A stretch of 7,841 nt of DNA from Deltaproteobacteria bacterium. GTDB lineage: Bacteria; Desulfobacterota; DSM-4660; Desulfatiglandales; Desulfatiglandaceae. How positions within the stretch are numbered: position 1 is the stretch's first letter; each line of letters begins with the position of its first letter. Below are positions 1 through 6,660 of this stretch, in pieces. The notes below the pieces were generated by a model. It worked only from the letters and a program-made list of their open reading frames with translations. It ran no database searches and was not told where the DNA came from. Location: contig DUZB01000177.1 in assembly GCA_013349725.1 (NCBI GenBank), positions 1 to 7,841 on the forward strand, given 5' to 3'. Made by a program: the position numbers and the translations under genes.

Positions 1-136
1 CATCCATGAGTGCCCGGGACAGCCTCCAGACCCTTTCGGCAAATTCGGAATAGTTCATCCTGGTATCCCGGCACACGACCGCCTCTTTATGGGGGTACAG
101 GCGCAGTGCTTTAGGAAGAATTTCGTTGAGTCGCAT
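1..136 (-). CDS. Probable AMP-binding acyl-CoA synthetase, N-terminal fragment
   Basis: Only the first 45 codons are in the window; the gene continues past the left edge. The translation begins MRLNEILPKALRLYPHKEAV, followed by a VVCRDTRMNYSEFAERV-type segment. This is the usual opening of adenylate-forming CoA ligases (FadD-like): a helix, the 'P-x-K-x-A' turn, then the 'x-x-Y-x-E-F/L' segment leading into the first helix. Such enzymes activate a fatty or aryl acid to acyl-AMP and then to the CoA thioester in the cytoplasm. The ATG at 136 is preferred because AGGAG (149-145) lies 8 bases upstream; the in-frame ATG at 142 is only 2 bases from that site. A sigma-70 promoter (191-219) lies upstream and the gene diverges from the parA-like gene. 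The catalytic motifs are outside the window, so substrate and exact family are unknown. Confidence 0.68.
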   Translation of the reverse strand, partial: MRLNEILPKALRLYPHKEAVVCRDTRMNYSEFAERVWRLSRALMD

Positions 137-190
137 GGGCATGGCTCCTGTAGTTGGTTTCGTCGTTAAAAAGGTATTCACTCGCCGGAG

Positions 191-219
191 AATATAGGGA
201 ATCTGGTCTCTTTTGGCAA
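191..219 (-). promoter_or_regulatory. Sigma-70 promoter for the acyl-CoA synthetase gene
   Basis: Read on the minus strand, TTGCCA (219-214, 5 of 6 to the -35 consensus) is followed by a 17-base spacer and TATATT (196-191, 5 of 6 to the -10 consensus). Transcription would start near 184, giving a leader of about 48 bases before the ATG at 136. Spacing and orientation fit. This is a sequence match only, with no experimental support. Confidence 0.6.
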
Positions 220-302
220 GGGATAATCAGGGTTGAACAGGAGATTGCCGTGATGGTTTTAGACGTTTTTTTATCCATGCCGCCTGATCTGGAGATGAAA
301 GG

Positions 303-1079
303 ATGGGACAGGTTATAGCCATAGTCAGTCAAAAAGGGGGGGTAGGAAAGACAACCACGGCTGTCAATCTTGCTGCTGCCCTGGCTGCTGTTGAAAAACG
401 GGTGCTTCTTGTTGATATGGATCCCCAGGGGAACGCCACTTCAGGACTTGGCATTTTCAAAGCGGGATTGAAGAAAAGCATTTATAATGGGGTGGTCGGA
501 GGTGCGCCATGCCGTGAAATTGTCGTCCATACGCCTCTCAAGTTTCTCCAGGCAATCCCCGCCCGGGCCGACCTTTTTCGGGCTGAAACGGAACTGAAAT
601 CAAGGAGCAACAAAGAGAAATGCCTTTTGAATTTTCTAAACCCCATGAATGAAGACTATGATTACATTATCGTTGATTCACCCCCCTCTCTCGGCATCCT
701 CACTTTCAACGTGCTGACGGCCGCTGATTTTCTCGTAATTCCGCTTCAATGCGAATATTATGCCTTTGATGCTGTTTCCCAGATGATGGATGTGGTTGCC
801 ATTGTCCAAAGGAAACTGAATCCCGGCCTTCAGATTGAGGGAGTCCTGCTGACCCTATTTGATCCACAGGAGAACGTTTGCCTGGCCATACGGGAATCCG
901 CCAGAGAGAAGTTCGGAGATCTTCTCTTTAAAACCGTTATCCCGAACAGAAGCGAATTTAAAGATGCCCCGTCAAAAGGGATTCCCGTGTTACTTCAGAG
1001 CCTCATATCCCCCGGATCTGTCAGTTATTTTGCCCTGGCAAGGGAGATCCTGAAACACCTGCCAGGAACGCCGGAATAA
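303..1079 (+). CDS. ParA/Soj-family ATPase
   Basis: A 258-residue cytoplasmic P-loop ATPase of the ParA/MinD (SIMIBI) class. Visible motifs are the deviant Walker A QKGGVGKTT (residues 10-18) with the signature lysine K11 and catalytic K16, the Walker A' region LLVDMDPQGN with D40 (35-44), and Walker B IIVDSPPSLG with D125 (122-131). Near the C terminus an IPNRSEFKDAPSKG segment matches the conserved Soj 'IP.N...EAPS.G' region. Length is normal for chromosomal Soj-type proteins. Such ATPases dimerise on ATP, bind DNA non-specifically and position DNA or protein cargo. GGAG at 291-294 lies 8 bases before the ATG. A small acidic-tailed gene follows after 42 bases, probably in the same transcript. 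No parB or parS site is seen, so the cargo may not be the chromosome origin. The family call is firm; the role is open. Confidence 0.93.
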   Translation: MGQVIAIVSQKGGVGKTTTAVNLAAALAAVEKRVLLVDMDPQGNATSGLGIFKAGLKKSIYNGVVGGAPCREIVVHTPLKFLQAIPARADLFRAETELKSRSNKEKCLLNFLNPMNEDYDYIIVDSPPSLGILTFNVLTAADFLVIPLQCEYYAFDAVSQMMDVVAIVQRKLNPGLQIEGVLLTLFDPQENVCLAIRESAREKFGDLLFKTVIPNRSEFKDAPSKGIPVLLQSLISPGSVSYFALAREILKHLPGTPE

Positions 1080-1121
1080 CCATTCAAGGCTTTGGTTTGA
1101 AAATTGTTAAGGAGGACTCTG

Positions 1122-1631
1122 ATGAAAATTGCAAATTCCGAGATCATAAAGAAAAGAGAGCAGGAATGGTTTGGGGCTATTGCGGCCAATCTGGACTGGG
1201 AAGCCATCAGGCAGGTACTGAGAGATAAGCACGGTTTGAGCATCGGAGACGATGTGAAATACCGGCGTGCGGGGATTGACGTCAAAGAAAACAGGATACT
1301 GTATTCAATTGATTTTGATGTGAATATCACGTTATCCATCCAGTTGGACAGGGATGGAGAACTGATCGGAGTAAGGAGTTCCCGCTTGGAAGACCCTGTG
1401 ATGCAAAACGTGGAAAAAGAGGGTCACCAGGAATCCCAAGTTGAGGGGATCAGTACATCAGACATTGAAATGGATGATCCGGAAGAATCCGGTGGTGTTG
1501 AAAAAGAGCTCCCTGAAATGGAGGAGGATGAAGCAGCCCCGGATGAATCAGAGGGAGGATATGAGGATGTTTTGATGGAATTCGGTTCAGGTTCGTCGGG
1601 CAAACCTGATAATGATCGAGACCGTTCTTGA
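1122..1631 (+). CDS. Hypothetical protein with acidic C-terminal tail, parA-linked
   Basis: A 169-residue protein that I do not recognise. The ATG at 1122 is chosen because GGAGG (1111-1115) lies 6 bases upstream; a TTG at 1104 would add six residues but has no ribosome site. Residues 1-95 look folded: two likely helices (about 5-20 and 24-37) and then beta strands around ILYSIDFDVNITLSIQLDRD (59-78), with a glycine turn near 79-83. Residues 99-150 are very rich in Glu, Asp, Ser and Pro and are probably disordered. There is no signal peptide or membrane segment, so it should be cytoplasmic. It sits 42 bases after the ParA-family gene on the same strand, which makes a partner, cargo or adaptor of that ATPase the natural guess. 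That is inference from position only; it has no visible ParB helix-turn-helix or CTPase motif. Confidence 0.8.
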   Translation: MKIANSEIIKKREQEWFGAIAANLDWEAIRQVLRDKHGLSIGDDVKYRRAGIDVKENRILYSIDFDVNITLSIQLDRDGELIGVRSSRLEDPVMQNVEKEGHQESQVEGISTSDIEMDDPEESGGVEKELPEMEEDEAAPDESEGGYEDVLMEFGSGSSGKPDNDRDRS

Positions 1632-1668
1632 TTCTGCTCGAAAATATAGGCATTAGAAAAAAAACTTT

Positions 1669-1723
1669 GGACGCAGATTTGCGCTGATTTTCAAGATTTT
1701 TCAATCTGAGAAAATCCGCGTCC
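1669..1723. repeat. Imperfect inverted repeat, dispersed GGACGCAGATTT type
   Basis: The arms 1669-1680 (GGACGCAGATTT) and 1712-1723 (AAATCCGCGTCC) are inverse complements over 12 bases with one mismatch. The interior is AT-rich and itself partly symmetric. It lies in the convergent spacer between the acidic-tail gene and the porin gene. Sequences of the form 'GGACGCAGATTT...AAATCTGCGTCC' recur as dispersed intergenic repeats in many environmental bacterial genomes, as I recall them. Only one copy is in this window, so the repeat status rests on that resemblance. It has no T-run and is not a convincing terminator. Confidence 0.5.
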
Positions 1724-1767
1724 CCCAAGAAAATGTCTCAATGGCTATAGTAAATGGTTCAAGAATC

Positions 1768-1793
1768 CCCGGCACAGGCTATTCTGTGCCGGG
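1768..1793. terminator. Perfect 10-bp hairpin, probable convergent terminator
   Basis: CCCGGCACAG (1768-1777) and CTGTGCCGGG (1784-1793) form a perfect, GC-rich 10-bp stem with a 6-base loop. It lies 29 bases beyond the porin stop codon on the minus strand and 136 bases beyond the parA-linked gene on the plus strand, where a bidirectional terminator is expected. Neither side has a proper U-tract: the minus-strand side reads GATTCTTG and the plus-strand side AAAATTG. It may therefore act as a weak terminator or as a 3' stabilising hairpin rather than an efficient intrinsic terminator. Confidence 0.5.
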
Positions 1794-1821
1794 AAAATTG
1801 ATCTGCCTTACGGTTTTTCGG

Positions 1822-2706
1822 TTAAAATGCCATGGATAGCGTCACTCCTCCAAAAAAGTGGGATGCGCTGCCGCTCAGTCCGATGTCCTTGCTGTAACCG
1901 CTGAGCATATTATCCGCCGCGTTGCCCAGGGGAAATGAATAGGCGATCATGGGGACCGCGCTAAAGTATTTCCAGAAGGGGATGGTCAGGCCTACGGAAA
2001 CCAGACCGTTCTGGAAATTCCTGAATGCGCTGTTGGTCGGTTCCAGGGCATCATTGTATTCTACAATACCGACTCCGTCGGAATACTGATAGGCTATCGA
2101 ACCTGCCAGGTCCAGGGTAATGTTTTTCGGCAGTTCAAAAGAGTGCGATATCCCCAGGTTGAGATACCATCCAGGGTATTCGTCCACGTCCCTGTAGATG
2201 GTCAGGGTGGGTGCAAGGATCACATCACCACCGATGCTCAGGTAAAACTCCTGGGTGTCCCTGGCTGCGTCGAGGGCGTAATAGATGTACCCCAAACCTA
2301 CACCCACCGGCCCGAAACTATGATCATAGCCGACGGTGAAATCGGTTTCAGTCCATTTCGATTGCCCTTTATTGTCTCCCGCATAGGCATCGGTATCAAG
2401 ATTTCCCCACACGTTGATACTGAAACCTTTGTAACTTGCCGTTACGGAAGGTTCTATAACCAGGCTGTCTTTGCTTAACTCGTATCCCCTCCAGATATAT
2501 TGGCTCAGGAAGGACACGTCAGCAGAAACGCTTGGCCGGTCCGTGTCTTCTTCCACTTCTGCCACCTTTGTACCTTCTCCCGGGGGAAGGCCGGTTTGCT
2601 GTTCGGACAGGACTTTGATTGCTTCTTCTGCAAACGTTCTTACGGGTCCAAAAAACATTGCAAGGATCGTCAGGGTCATGCATATTTTCAACATTCCAGT
2701 TTTCAT
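1822..2706 (-). CDS. TorF-like outer-membrane porin linked to amtB
   Basis: A 294-residue secreted beta-barrel protein. Residues 1-26 are a signal peptide (basic start, hydrophobic core, cleavage after TFA). Residues 27-58 are a polar, acidic linker. From about 60 on, alternating amphipathic strands dominate, opening with VSFLSQYIWRGYELSKDS, which resembles the 'SdYvfRG' start of TIGR02001/TorF putative porins. The chain ends in Phe (LSMAF), the usual BAM recognition residue. The ATG at 2706 is chosen because GGAGG (2717-2713) lies 6 bases upstream and the signal peptide starts there; extending to 2775 only adds a hydrophilic stretch. It follows amtB by 90 bases with no terminator between, so it is probably the last gene of the nitrogen operon. 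It may be an outer-membrane route for ammonium or small nitrogen compounds. Barrel and export are well supported; substrate is inferred. Confidence 0.82.
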   Translation of the reverse strand: MKTGMLKICMTLTILAMFFGPVRTFAEEAIKVLSEQQTGLPPGEGTKVAEVEEDTDRPSVSADVSFLSQYIWRGYELSKDSLVIEPSVTASYKGFSINVWGNLDTDAYAGDNKGQSKWTETDFTVGYDHSFGPVGVGLGYIYYALDAARDTQEFYLSIGGDVILAPTLTIYRDVDEYPGWYLNLGISHSFELPKNITLDLAGSIAYQYSDGVGIVEYNDALEPTNSAFRNFQNGLVSVGLTIPFWKYFSAVPMIAYSFPLGNAADNMLSGYSKDIGLSGSASHFFGGVTLSMAF

Positions 2707-2796
2707 TTCTTTCCTCCATTTTTCACAGTGAATATAATCTTTGTCATTTATTCCTAACTGCTTGGCCATTTCCAAATTCCTGAATTCTGCCTGTTT

Positions 2797-4128
2797 CTAC
2801 CTCTGGGTATAGGTGGAAATCTCAAAGTCGGGATAGGCATTTCCGCCGTGTTCCCCCAAATCCAGGCCTTCCGCTTCTTCCTGCGGGGTCACTCTCAGTC
2901 CTATCGTCTTGTCGATGACCTTGAACAGGATGAAAGCCGTAACGAATGTCCACACGAAGCACACGACGATCCCCAGCACCTGGACACCGATGATTTTCCC
3001 CGAGGTTCCTCCCATATTGAAAAGACCTGCTGCAAGAGTTCCCCATGCACCGTTTACCCCGTGAACGGAGACCGCGCCGACGGGATCATCAACCTTGATT
3101 CGATCAAGGAAGACGACCGAGAAAACCACAATGATTCCAGCGATCGCCCCGATGATCACAGCACTCAAAGGCGTCACATTGGCACATCCGGCGGTGATAG
3201 CGACAAGACCTGCAAGCGCCCCGTTCAGGCTCATGCCTGCGTCCGGTTTACCGAAACGTATCCACGAGGTGAACATGGCTAAGATGGAGCCGGCCGCGGC
3301 TGCCAGGTTAGTGTTGACAAAAATCATGGCGATGTCCTTGTTTGCCGTAGTTGTGGAACCGGGATTGAAACCGAACCAACCCAGCCAAAGAATGAAGACT
3401 CCTAATGCCGCCAGGGGAATATTGTGGCCCAGGATCGGTTTAATGCCCCCCTCCTTCGTGTATTTGCCCAATCGAGGACCCAGGACAATGGCTCCTGCTA
3501 AAGCCGCCCATCCCCCCACGGAGTGCACAACCGTGGAGCCGGCAAAATCTATAAAGCCTAACTTTTCCAGCCAGCCGCCCCCGTTAAAGAGGCCTCCCCA
3601 GGCCCAACTCCCGAAGATGGGATAGATCAAGCCGCTGATAAAAATGCTGTACACCAAATATCCCGAGAACTTAGTCCTCTCCGCCATGGCGCCCGATACG
3701 ATGGTAGCGGCCGTGGCGGCAAAAACCACCTGAAACATCCAGAATGCCAGAACCCATGGATCTCCACCCACCTTAAAGTCGCTCAGGAAGAATCCCGAGG
3801 TTCCGATCCAGCCTGATTTAGAAATACCGAACATCAGGCCAAATCCCAATGCCCAGTAGGCCAGGGAGCCCATGGAAAAATCCATCAGGTTTTTCATCAT
3901 GATATTGATGGCGTTCTTGGCTCGAGTAAACCCGGATTCCACGAGGGCAAAACCTGCCTGCATAAAAAACACCAGGGCCGCCGCCACGAGTGTCCATACG
4001 TAGTTTGCATTGGTTTGAACCAAATCAATGGCCTCTTTGTTGGTCAGCGCTGTGGGAGGTTCATCTCCCGCTGTTGCAATGGAAATGGTTGTAAGGATCA
4101 TCAAAAAAAGCAACACGATTGTTTTCAT
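2797..4128 (-). CDS. amtB: Ammonium transporter AmtB
   Basis: A 443-residue Amt/Rh-family inner-membrane channel that conducts ammonium into the cytoplasm as a trimer. Residues 1-20 form a signal peptide (cleavage after ATA), followed by about 11 hydrophobic helices. Key residues are present: the twin histidines H202 (GSTVVHSVGG) and H356 (VSVHGVNGAWGT), the structural Asp D194 (FIDFAGS), the aromatic gate region around F136 (VVFAATAATI), and the Amt motif FQVVFAATAATIVSGAMAER. The cytoplasmic tail from about 411 is short and ends in YTQR. The ATG at 4128 has AAGGAGAG upstream; a longer reading to 4317 would overlap glnK and is not credible. It lies 31 bases after glnK, the classic arrangement in which GlnK binds and blocks the channel in nitrogen sufficiency. 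It is probably transcribed from the sigma-54 promoter at 4565-4580. Confidence 0.97.
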   Translation of the reverse strand: MKTIVLLFLMILTTISIATAGDEPPTALTNKEAIDLVQTNANYVWTLVAAALVFFMQAGFALVESGFTRAKNAINIMMKNLMDFSMGSLAYWALGFGLMFGISKSGWIGTSGFFLSDFKVGGDPWVLAFWMFQVVFAATAATIVSGAMAERTKFSGYLVYSIFISGLIYPIFGSWAWGGLFNGGGWLEKLGFIDFAGSTVVHSVGGWAALAGAIVLGPRLGKYTKEGGIKPILGHNIPLAALGVFILWLGWFGFNPGSTTTANKDIAMIFVNTNLAAAAGSILAMFTSWIRFGKPDAGMSLNGALAGLVAITAGCANVTPLSAVIIGAIAGIIVVFSVVFLDRIKVDDPVGAVSVHGVNGAWGTLAAGLFNMGGTSGKIIGVQVLGIVVCFVWTFVTAFILFKVIDKTIGLRVTPQEEAEGLDLGEHGGNAYPDFEISTYTQR

Positions 4129-4159
4129 TGTCTCTCTCCTTCCGTAGGTTTGCCGACCA

Positions 4160-4528
<369 letters not shown>

Positions 4529-4564
4529 TTATCTGTTTTACTGGATACATGGTTCACTCTAATG

Positions 4565-4580
4565 GCAAAGAGCATGCCAG
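4565..4580 (-). promoter_or_regulatory. Sigma-54 (-24/-12) promoter of glnK-amtB-porin
   Basis: On the minus strand, CTGGCATG-CTCT-TTGC (4580 to 4565) fits the sigma-54 consensus YTGGCAYR-N4-TTGC, with the invariant GG and GC dinucleotides at the required 12-base separation. The start site would be near 4553, leaving a leader of about 55 bases before the glnK ATG at 4498. Placement before a glnK-amtB operon matches the known control of this locus by RpoN and NtrC-type enhancer-binding proteins in Proteobacteria. I could not find a convincing dyad for NtrC upstream (4600-4800). Confidence 0.85.
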
Positions 4581-4814
4581 AAACTTCTTTTTGAGAAACT
4601 TCCAATTTATCATTTTGAAATTACTACCTATTTAAGTGGAAAGAGGCATGAATGGGATATCGAGATGGCACTTCTTTTTTGTATTGTATGAATAAAAATG
4701 TTACATAATTGCATTATATGTGGCTTGATATTTCGAATATGGAGTTTTTTTTCTGATTCGTCTCGTAGGAGGGTGCCCTAATTTTCGAGGGTTCTACATT
4801 TTGAAAATACAGTT

Positions 4815-4850
4815 CCCTCTCCCCTGGTGGGAGAGGGTTGGGGTGAGGGA
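4815..4850. repeat. REP-like palindrome (CCCTCTCCC...GGGAGAGGG)
   Basis: CCCTCTCCC (4815-4823) and GGGAGAGGG (4829-4837) form a perfect 9-bp stem with a 5-base loop, followed by TTGGGGTGAGGG (4838-4849). This stem plus the GGGGTGAGGG flank is the form of a very common intergenic repeat in Proteobacteria, related to REP elements moved by RAYT (TnpA-REP) transposases. It lies 82 bases downstream of the CBS gene stop, so it may end that transcript or protect its 3' end. No second copy or RAYT gene is in the window. Confidence 0.65.
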
Positions 4851-4931
4851 AAGTGGGTTTCTGGCGGGAACGCTGATCAATGCCGCTTTGACGCCCTACA
4901 TTGTGTATGTTTAAATCGCCAATCCGAATTG

Positions 4932-5498
4932 TTAGAGTTCCACCGAATCGAGAAGTTCGGTGAACAAGACATTAAGATTGATGACTCCTACGATTTTTTT
5001 TCCGTCATAGATAATCTGTTGTCGCACATCTTCCTTGAACATGACATAAATGGCCTGGGTCAGTTTGTCGTCCAACTGGAGAACCGATTTGCGAATCGGT
5101 TTCATGATGTCGCCGACCATTTTGTGGGACTCCTGTTTGACCAGTTCTGAAAACGGGTTGTGAAGCCAGCTGAAATGTTCCTGGGAATCGCTGACCTGAT
5201 CAAGAACCTCCAACGATCGCGATGACAGCATGGCGTGGTAGGCCTTTGAAAGTTCGGGCGCTTTTGCAGGTTCAGGGACCAACCCCCTGACAAGATCGTA
5301 CATGGACAGTTTTCCTGCAATATTTCCATCTGCGAATTTAACAAAAAGGGTCTTATGAAACGTGTCTGAACTGCTGCTTGAACGTTCCCAGTTTTTTTTC
5401 TGAATATGTAGCACATCTCCCAATTTCGCATTAATATCCACTTTGTTGTATTCTTCAAAAGGGATCATAATATCTTTTACAGTTTTTTCTTTGGCCAT
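4932..5498 (-). CDS. CBS-domain pair protein
   Basis: A 188-residue cytoplasmic protein with two CBS-like modules. The first (about 6-75) starts VKDIMIPFEEYNKVDINAKL and ends GKLSMYDLVRGLVP, interrupted by a Ser-rich loop (39-43). The second (about 127-185) starts VGDIMKPIRKSVLQLDDKL and ends GVINLNVLFTELL. The middle (76-126) is a helical linker. CBS pairs (Bateman modules) bind adenine nucleotides such as AMP, ATP or SAM, and usually regulate a partner. Here there is no attached enzyme or DNA-binding domain, so it is a stand-alone sensor of unknown target. The ATG at 5498 is preceded by AAGGAGAGG at good spacing. It is on the same strand as glnK but 433 bases upstream and separated by a REP-like palindrome, so it is probably an independent transcript. 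The domain call is good; the ligand is unknown. Confidence 0.85.
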   Translation of the reverse strand: MAKEKTVKDIMIPFEEYNKVDINAKLGDVLHIQKKNWERSSSSSDTFHKTLFVKFADGNIAGKLSMYDLVRGLVPEPAKAPELSKAYHAMLSSRSLEVLDQVSDSQEHFSWLHNPFSELVKQESHKMVGDIMKPIRKSVLQLDDKLTQAIYVMFKEDVRQQIIYDGKKIVGVINLNVLFTELLDSVEL

Positions 5499-5756
5499 TT
5501 TGATACCTCTCCTTTATTGAATTCTCTTGACCTATCGGCAATTTAACGAGAAAAGCCCAGATTAAGATTGGTTTTTTGTATGATGGTTCACCCCATGTTT
5601 CCCTCTTTTCATGGGCAAAACCTGAAATGAGTCCTACGAACAGGGCATTTTACCATTTACCTGAGCAATCTTTCATTATAATATTTACTTTAGAATCTCA
5701 AGGATTTTATTTGTCCTGAGTGCCCTTGCTATGATATCTTATTCGTAACGGAGGGT
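5499..5756. other. Divergent intergenic region, CBS gene / cytochrome c3 gene
   Basis: This AT-rich spacer separates two divergent genes and should hold both promoters. The palindromic ATTATAAT (5675-5682) offers a -10 box on either strand. On the minus strand it pairs with TTGAGA (5701-5696), and on the plus strand with TTTACC (5656-5661), but both spacers are only 15 bases, so both are weak candidates. Nearer the cytochrome, TATGAT (5730-5735) could be a -10 without a good -35. CCCATG (5592-5597) and CATGGG (5610-5615) form a 6-bp dyad of unknown meaning. I see no RNA gene here. Confidence 0.4.
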
Positions 5757-5867
5757 ATGGAAAAAATAACAGAAATGAACCATGTTTCGATGGTTGTGCA
5801 ATTTTTTTGTGGGCTGTTTGACTGGATAGAGGATGGTTTTGAAAAGAAATATAAACAACAACCATAA
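5757..5867 (+). CDS. Possible 36-residue peptide upstream of cytochrome c3
   Basis: An open frame MEKITEMNHVSMVVQFFCGL continues to a total of 36 codons and stops 13 bases before the cytochrome ATG. It has a hydrophobic, aromatic middle (VVQFFCGLF) between charged ends, and a basic C terminus (EKKYKQQP). GGAGGG (5750-5755) precedes the ATG by only about 1-2 bases, which is too close for efficient initiation; the next in-frame ATG (5775) has no site at normal distance. It may be a leader peptide, a small membrane-associated protein or chance. A 6-bp hairpin AACCAT/ATGGTT (5778-5795) lies inside it, with a T-run at 5802-5808. Confidence is low because the length is short and conservation cannot be tested here. 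Confidence 0.25.
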   Translation: MEKITEMNHVSMVVQFFCGLFDWIEDGFEKKYKQQP

Positions 5868-5880
5868 TGAGGGGGCAGCA

Positions 5881-6369
5881 ATGAATCGGAAGGCAGTTTG
5901 GAAGATGTTGTTTCTGTGTGTATTGGCCGGTCTGGCTGTTATCGGTTGGCAAATGGCGACGGTTGAAGCGGTAACGGATAAGGTTGCGGGAATTTCATCA
6001 GGCGACATCGAACAAAAGGCAGGTTCAAGAAACCTTAATGTTATCCTGTTGAATAACCAGGAGTATAAAAAGAAACGAAAAGGGCCGGTCGAATTTACCC
6101 ACAAGAAACATGCATACGACTACAGGCTTTTCTGTTGGGATTGCCACCACGACTACAAAGATGGGCAGAATATCTGGGTTCCGTGGGGAGAGACGAAGGA
6201 ATGCAGTCAATGCCACGATCCAAAGAAGAAGGAACCAAACAAGATCATGCTTCAGAAGGCGTTTCATTTCGAATGCAAAGGTTGCCACAAGCAAATGGAG
6301 AAAATTGGGAGAAAAGCCGGAGCTTATGATAAATGTGGGGGCTGCCACATGAAGAAAGAAACAAAGTAA
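5881..6369 (+). CDS. Periplasmic tetrahaem cytochrome c3 (class III)
   Basis: A 162-residue c-type cytochrome. Residues 1-30 are a signal peptide or anchor (MNRKAVWKM, hydrophobic core, possible cleavage after VEA). Four CXXCH haem sites are present: CWDCH (85-89), CSQCH (108-112), CKGCH (132-136) and CGGCH (152-156). The sixth-ligand histidines fit the class III pattern: H74 and H77 in FTHKKH, H90 directly after the first site, and H129 before the third. This is the bis-His arrangement of Desulfovibrio cytochrome c3, which shuttles electrons in the periplasm between hydrogenases or formate dehydrogenases and membrane complexes. Here all four sites are CXXCH, and about 40 residues separate the signal from the fold. 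GAGGGGG (5870-5876) supports the ATG at 5881 over one at 5833. No linked redox enzyme is in the window, so the partner is unknown. Confidence 0.92.
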   Translation: MNRKAVWKMLFLCVLAGLAVIGWQMATVEAVTDKVAGISSGDIEQKAGSRNLNVILLNNQEYKKKRKGPVEFTHKKHAYDYRLFCWDCHHDYKDGQNIWVPWGETKECSQCHDPKKKEPNKIMLQKAFHFECKGCHKQMEKIGRKAGAYDKCGGCHMKKETK

Positions 6370-6390
6370 ATTCCAATGTATGAAAGACTC

Positions 6391-6419
6391 TTGACTTTTC
6401 TATAATTCTAAAATAGTAT
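6391..6419 (+). promoter_or_regulatory. Sigma-70 promoter of the B12-controlled transcript
   Basis: TTGACT (6391-6396, 5 of 6 to consensus) is followed by a 17-base spacer and TAGTAT (6414-6419, 4 of 6). Transcription would start near 6426, about 8 bases before the first stem of the cobalamin riboswitch at 6434. Placement directly in front of the aptamer strengthens the call. A TATAAT at 6400-6405 is only 3-4 bases from the -35 and cannot work with it. Confidence 0.65.
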
Positions 6420-6433
6420 ATCAAATACAAGTA

Positions 6434-6600
6434 CTTCAGGTGTTCGCATATAGAACTCAATAGGGAACACCGTGCAAATCGGTGACAGACCCTCTGCTGT
6501 AATCGGGGACAAACGCTGCATAACGCCACTGTGGGGCTTCAGGCCCAATGGGAAGGCGCAGTCAGTAGGTTAATCCGAAAGTCAGAAGACCTGCCTGAAG
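6434..6600 (+). promoter_or_regulatory. Cobalamin (B12) riboswitch aptamer
   Basis: A cis-acting RNA aptamer for adenosylcobalamin or a related corrinoid. The closing stem P1 is perfect: CTTCAGG (6434-6440) with CCTGAAG (6594-6600). Between them are the conserved blocks in order: AGGGAACACCGTGCAAATC (6462-6480), the GGTGACAGACCCTCTGCTGTAAT block (6481-6503), the B12-box core GCCACTGTG (6525-6533), GGGAAGGCGC (6550-6559), and CCGAAAGTCAGAAGACCTGCC (6575-6595). The order and spacing match the family closely. It lies in the 427-base leader of the secreted beta-propeller gene, and a terminator hairpin (6661-6700) follows 60 bases later. Ligand binding would therefore stop transcription when B12 is abundant. 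Whether it prefers adenosyl- or aquocobalamin cannot be judged by eye. Confidence 0.95.
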
Positions 6601-6660
6601 TCAGGGCGCAACCTTAGCAGGGAGCAAGATTGCGCACATGATTTTGGGATAAAAAAGGGA

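Noticed and set aside
111..332. Minus-strand 73-codon frame across the divergent promoter region
   Set aside because: It overlaps the starts of both flanking genes and the predicted sigma-70 promoter and has no ribosome site.
2707..2775. 23-codon N-terminal extension of the porin
   Set aside because: It is hydrophilic and would bury the signal peptide; GGAGG at 2717-2713 fixes the start at 2706.
2848..3625. Plus-strand frames antisense to amtB
   Set aside because: They lie opposite an unambiguous amtB and have shadow-frame composition with no family resemblance.
4666..4681. Plus-strand TGGCAC resembling a -24 sigma-54 element
   Set aside because: There is no GC dinucleotide at the required 12-base distance and no plus-strand gene follows.
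4827..5150. Plus-strand open frame starting MGEGWGEGKW
   Set aside because: The start is a translation of the REP-like palindrome and the rest runs antisense through the CBS gene; this is a familiar false frame.
5833..5880. 16-codon N-terminal extension of the cytochrome
   Set aside because: The hydrophilic Asn-rich extension would precede the signal peptide, and GAGGGGG at 5870-5876 points to the ATG at 5881.
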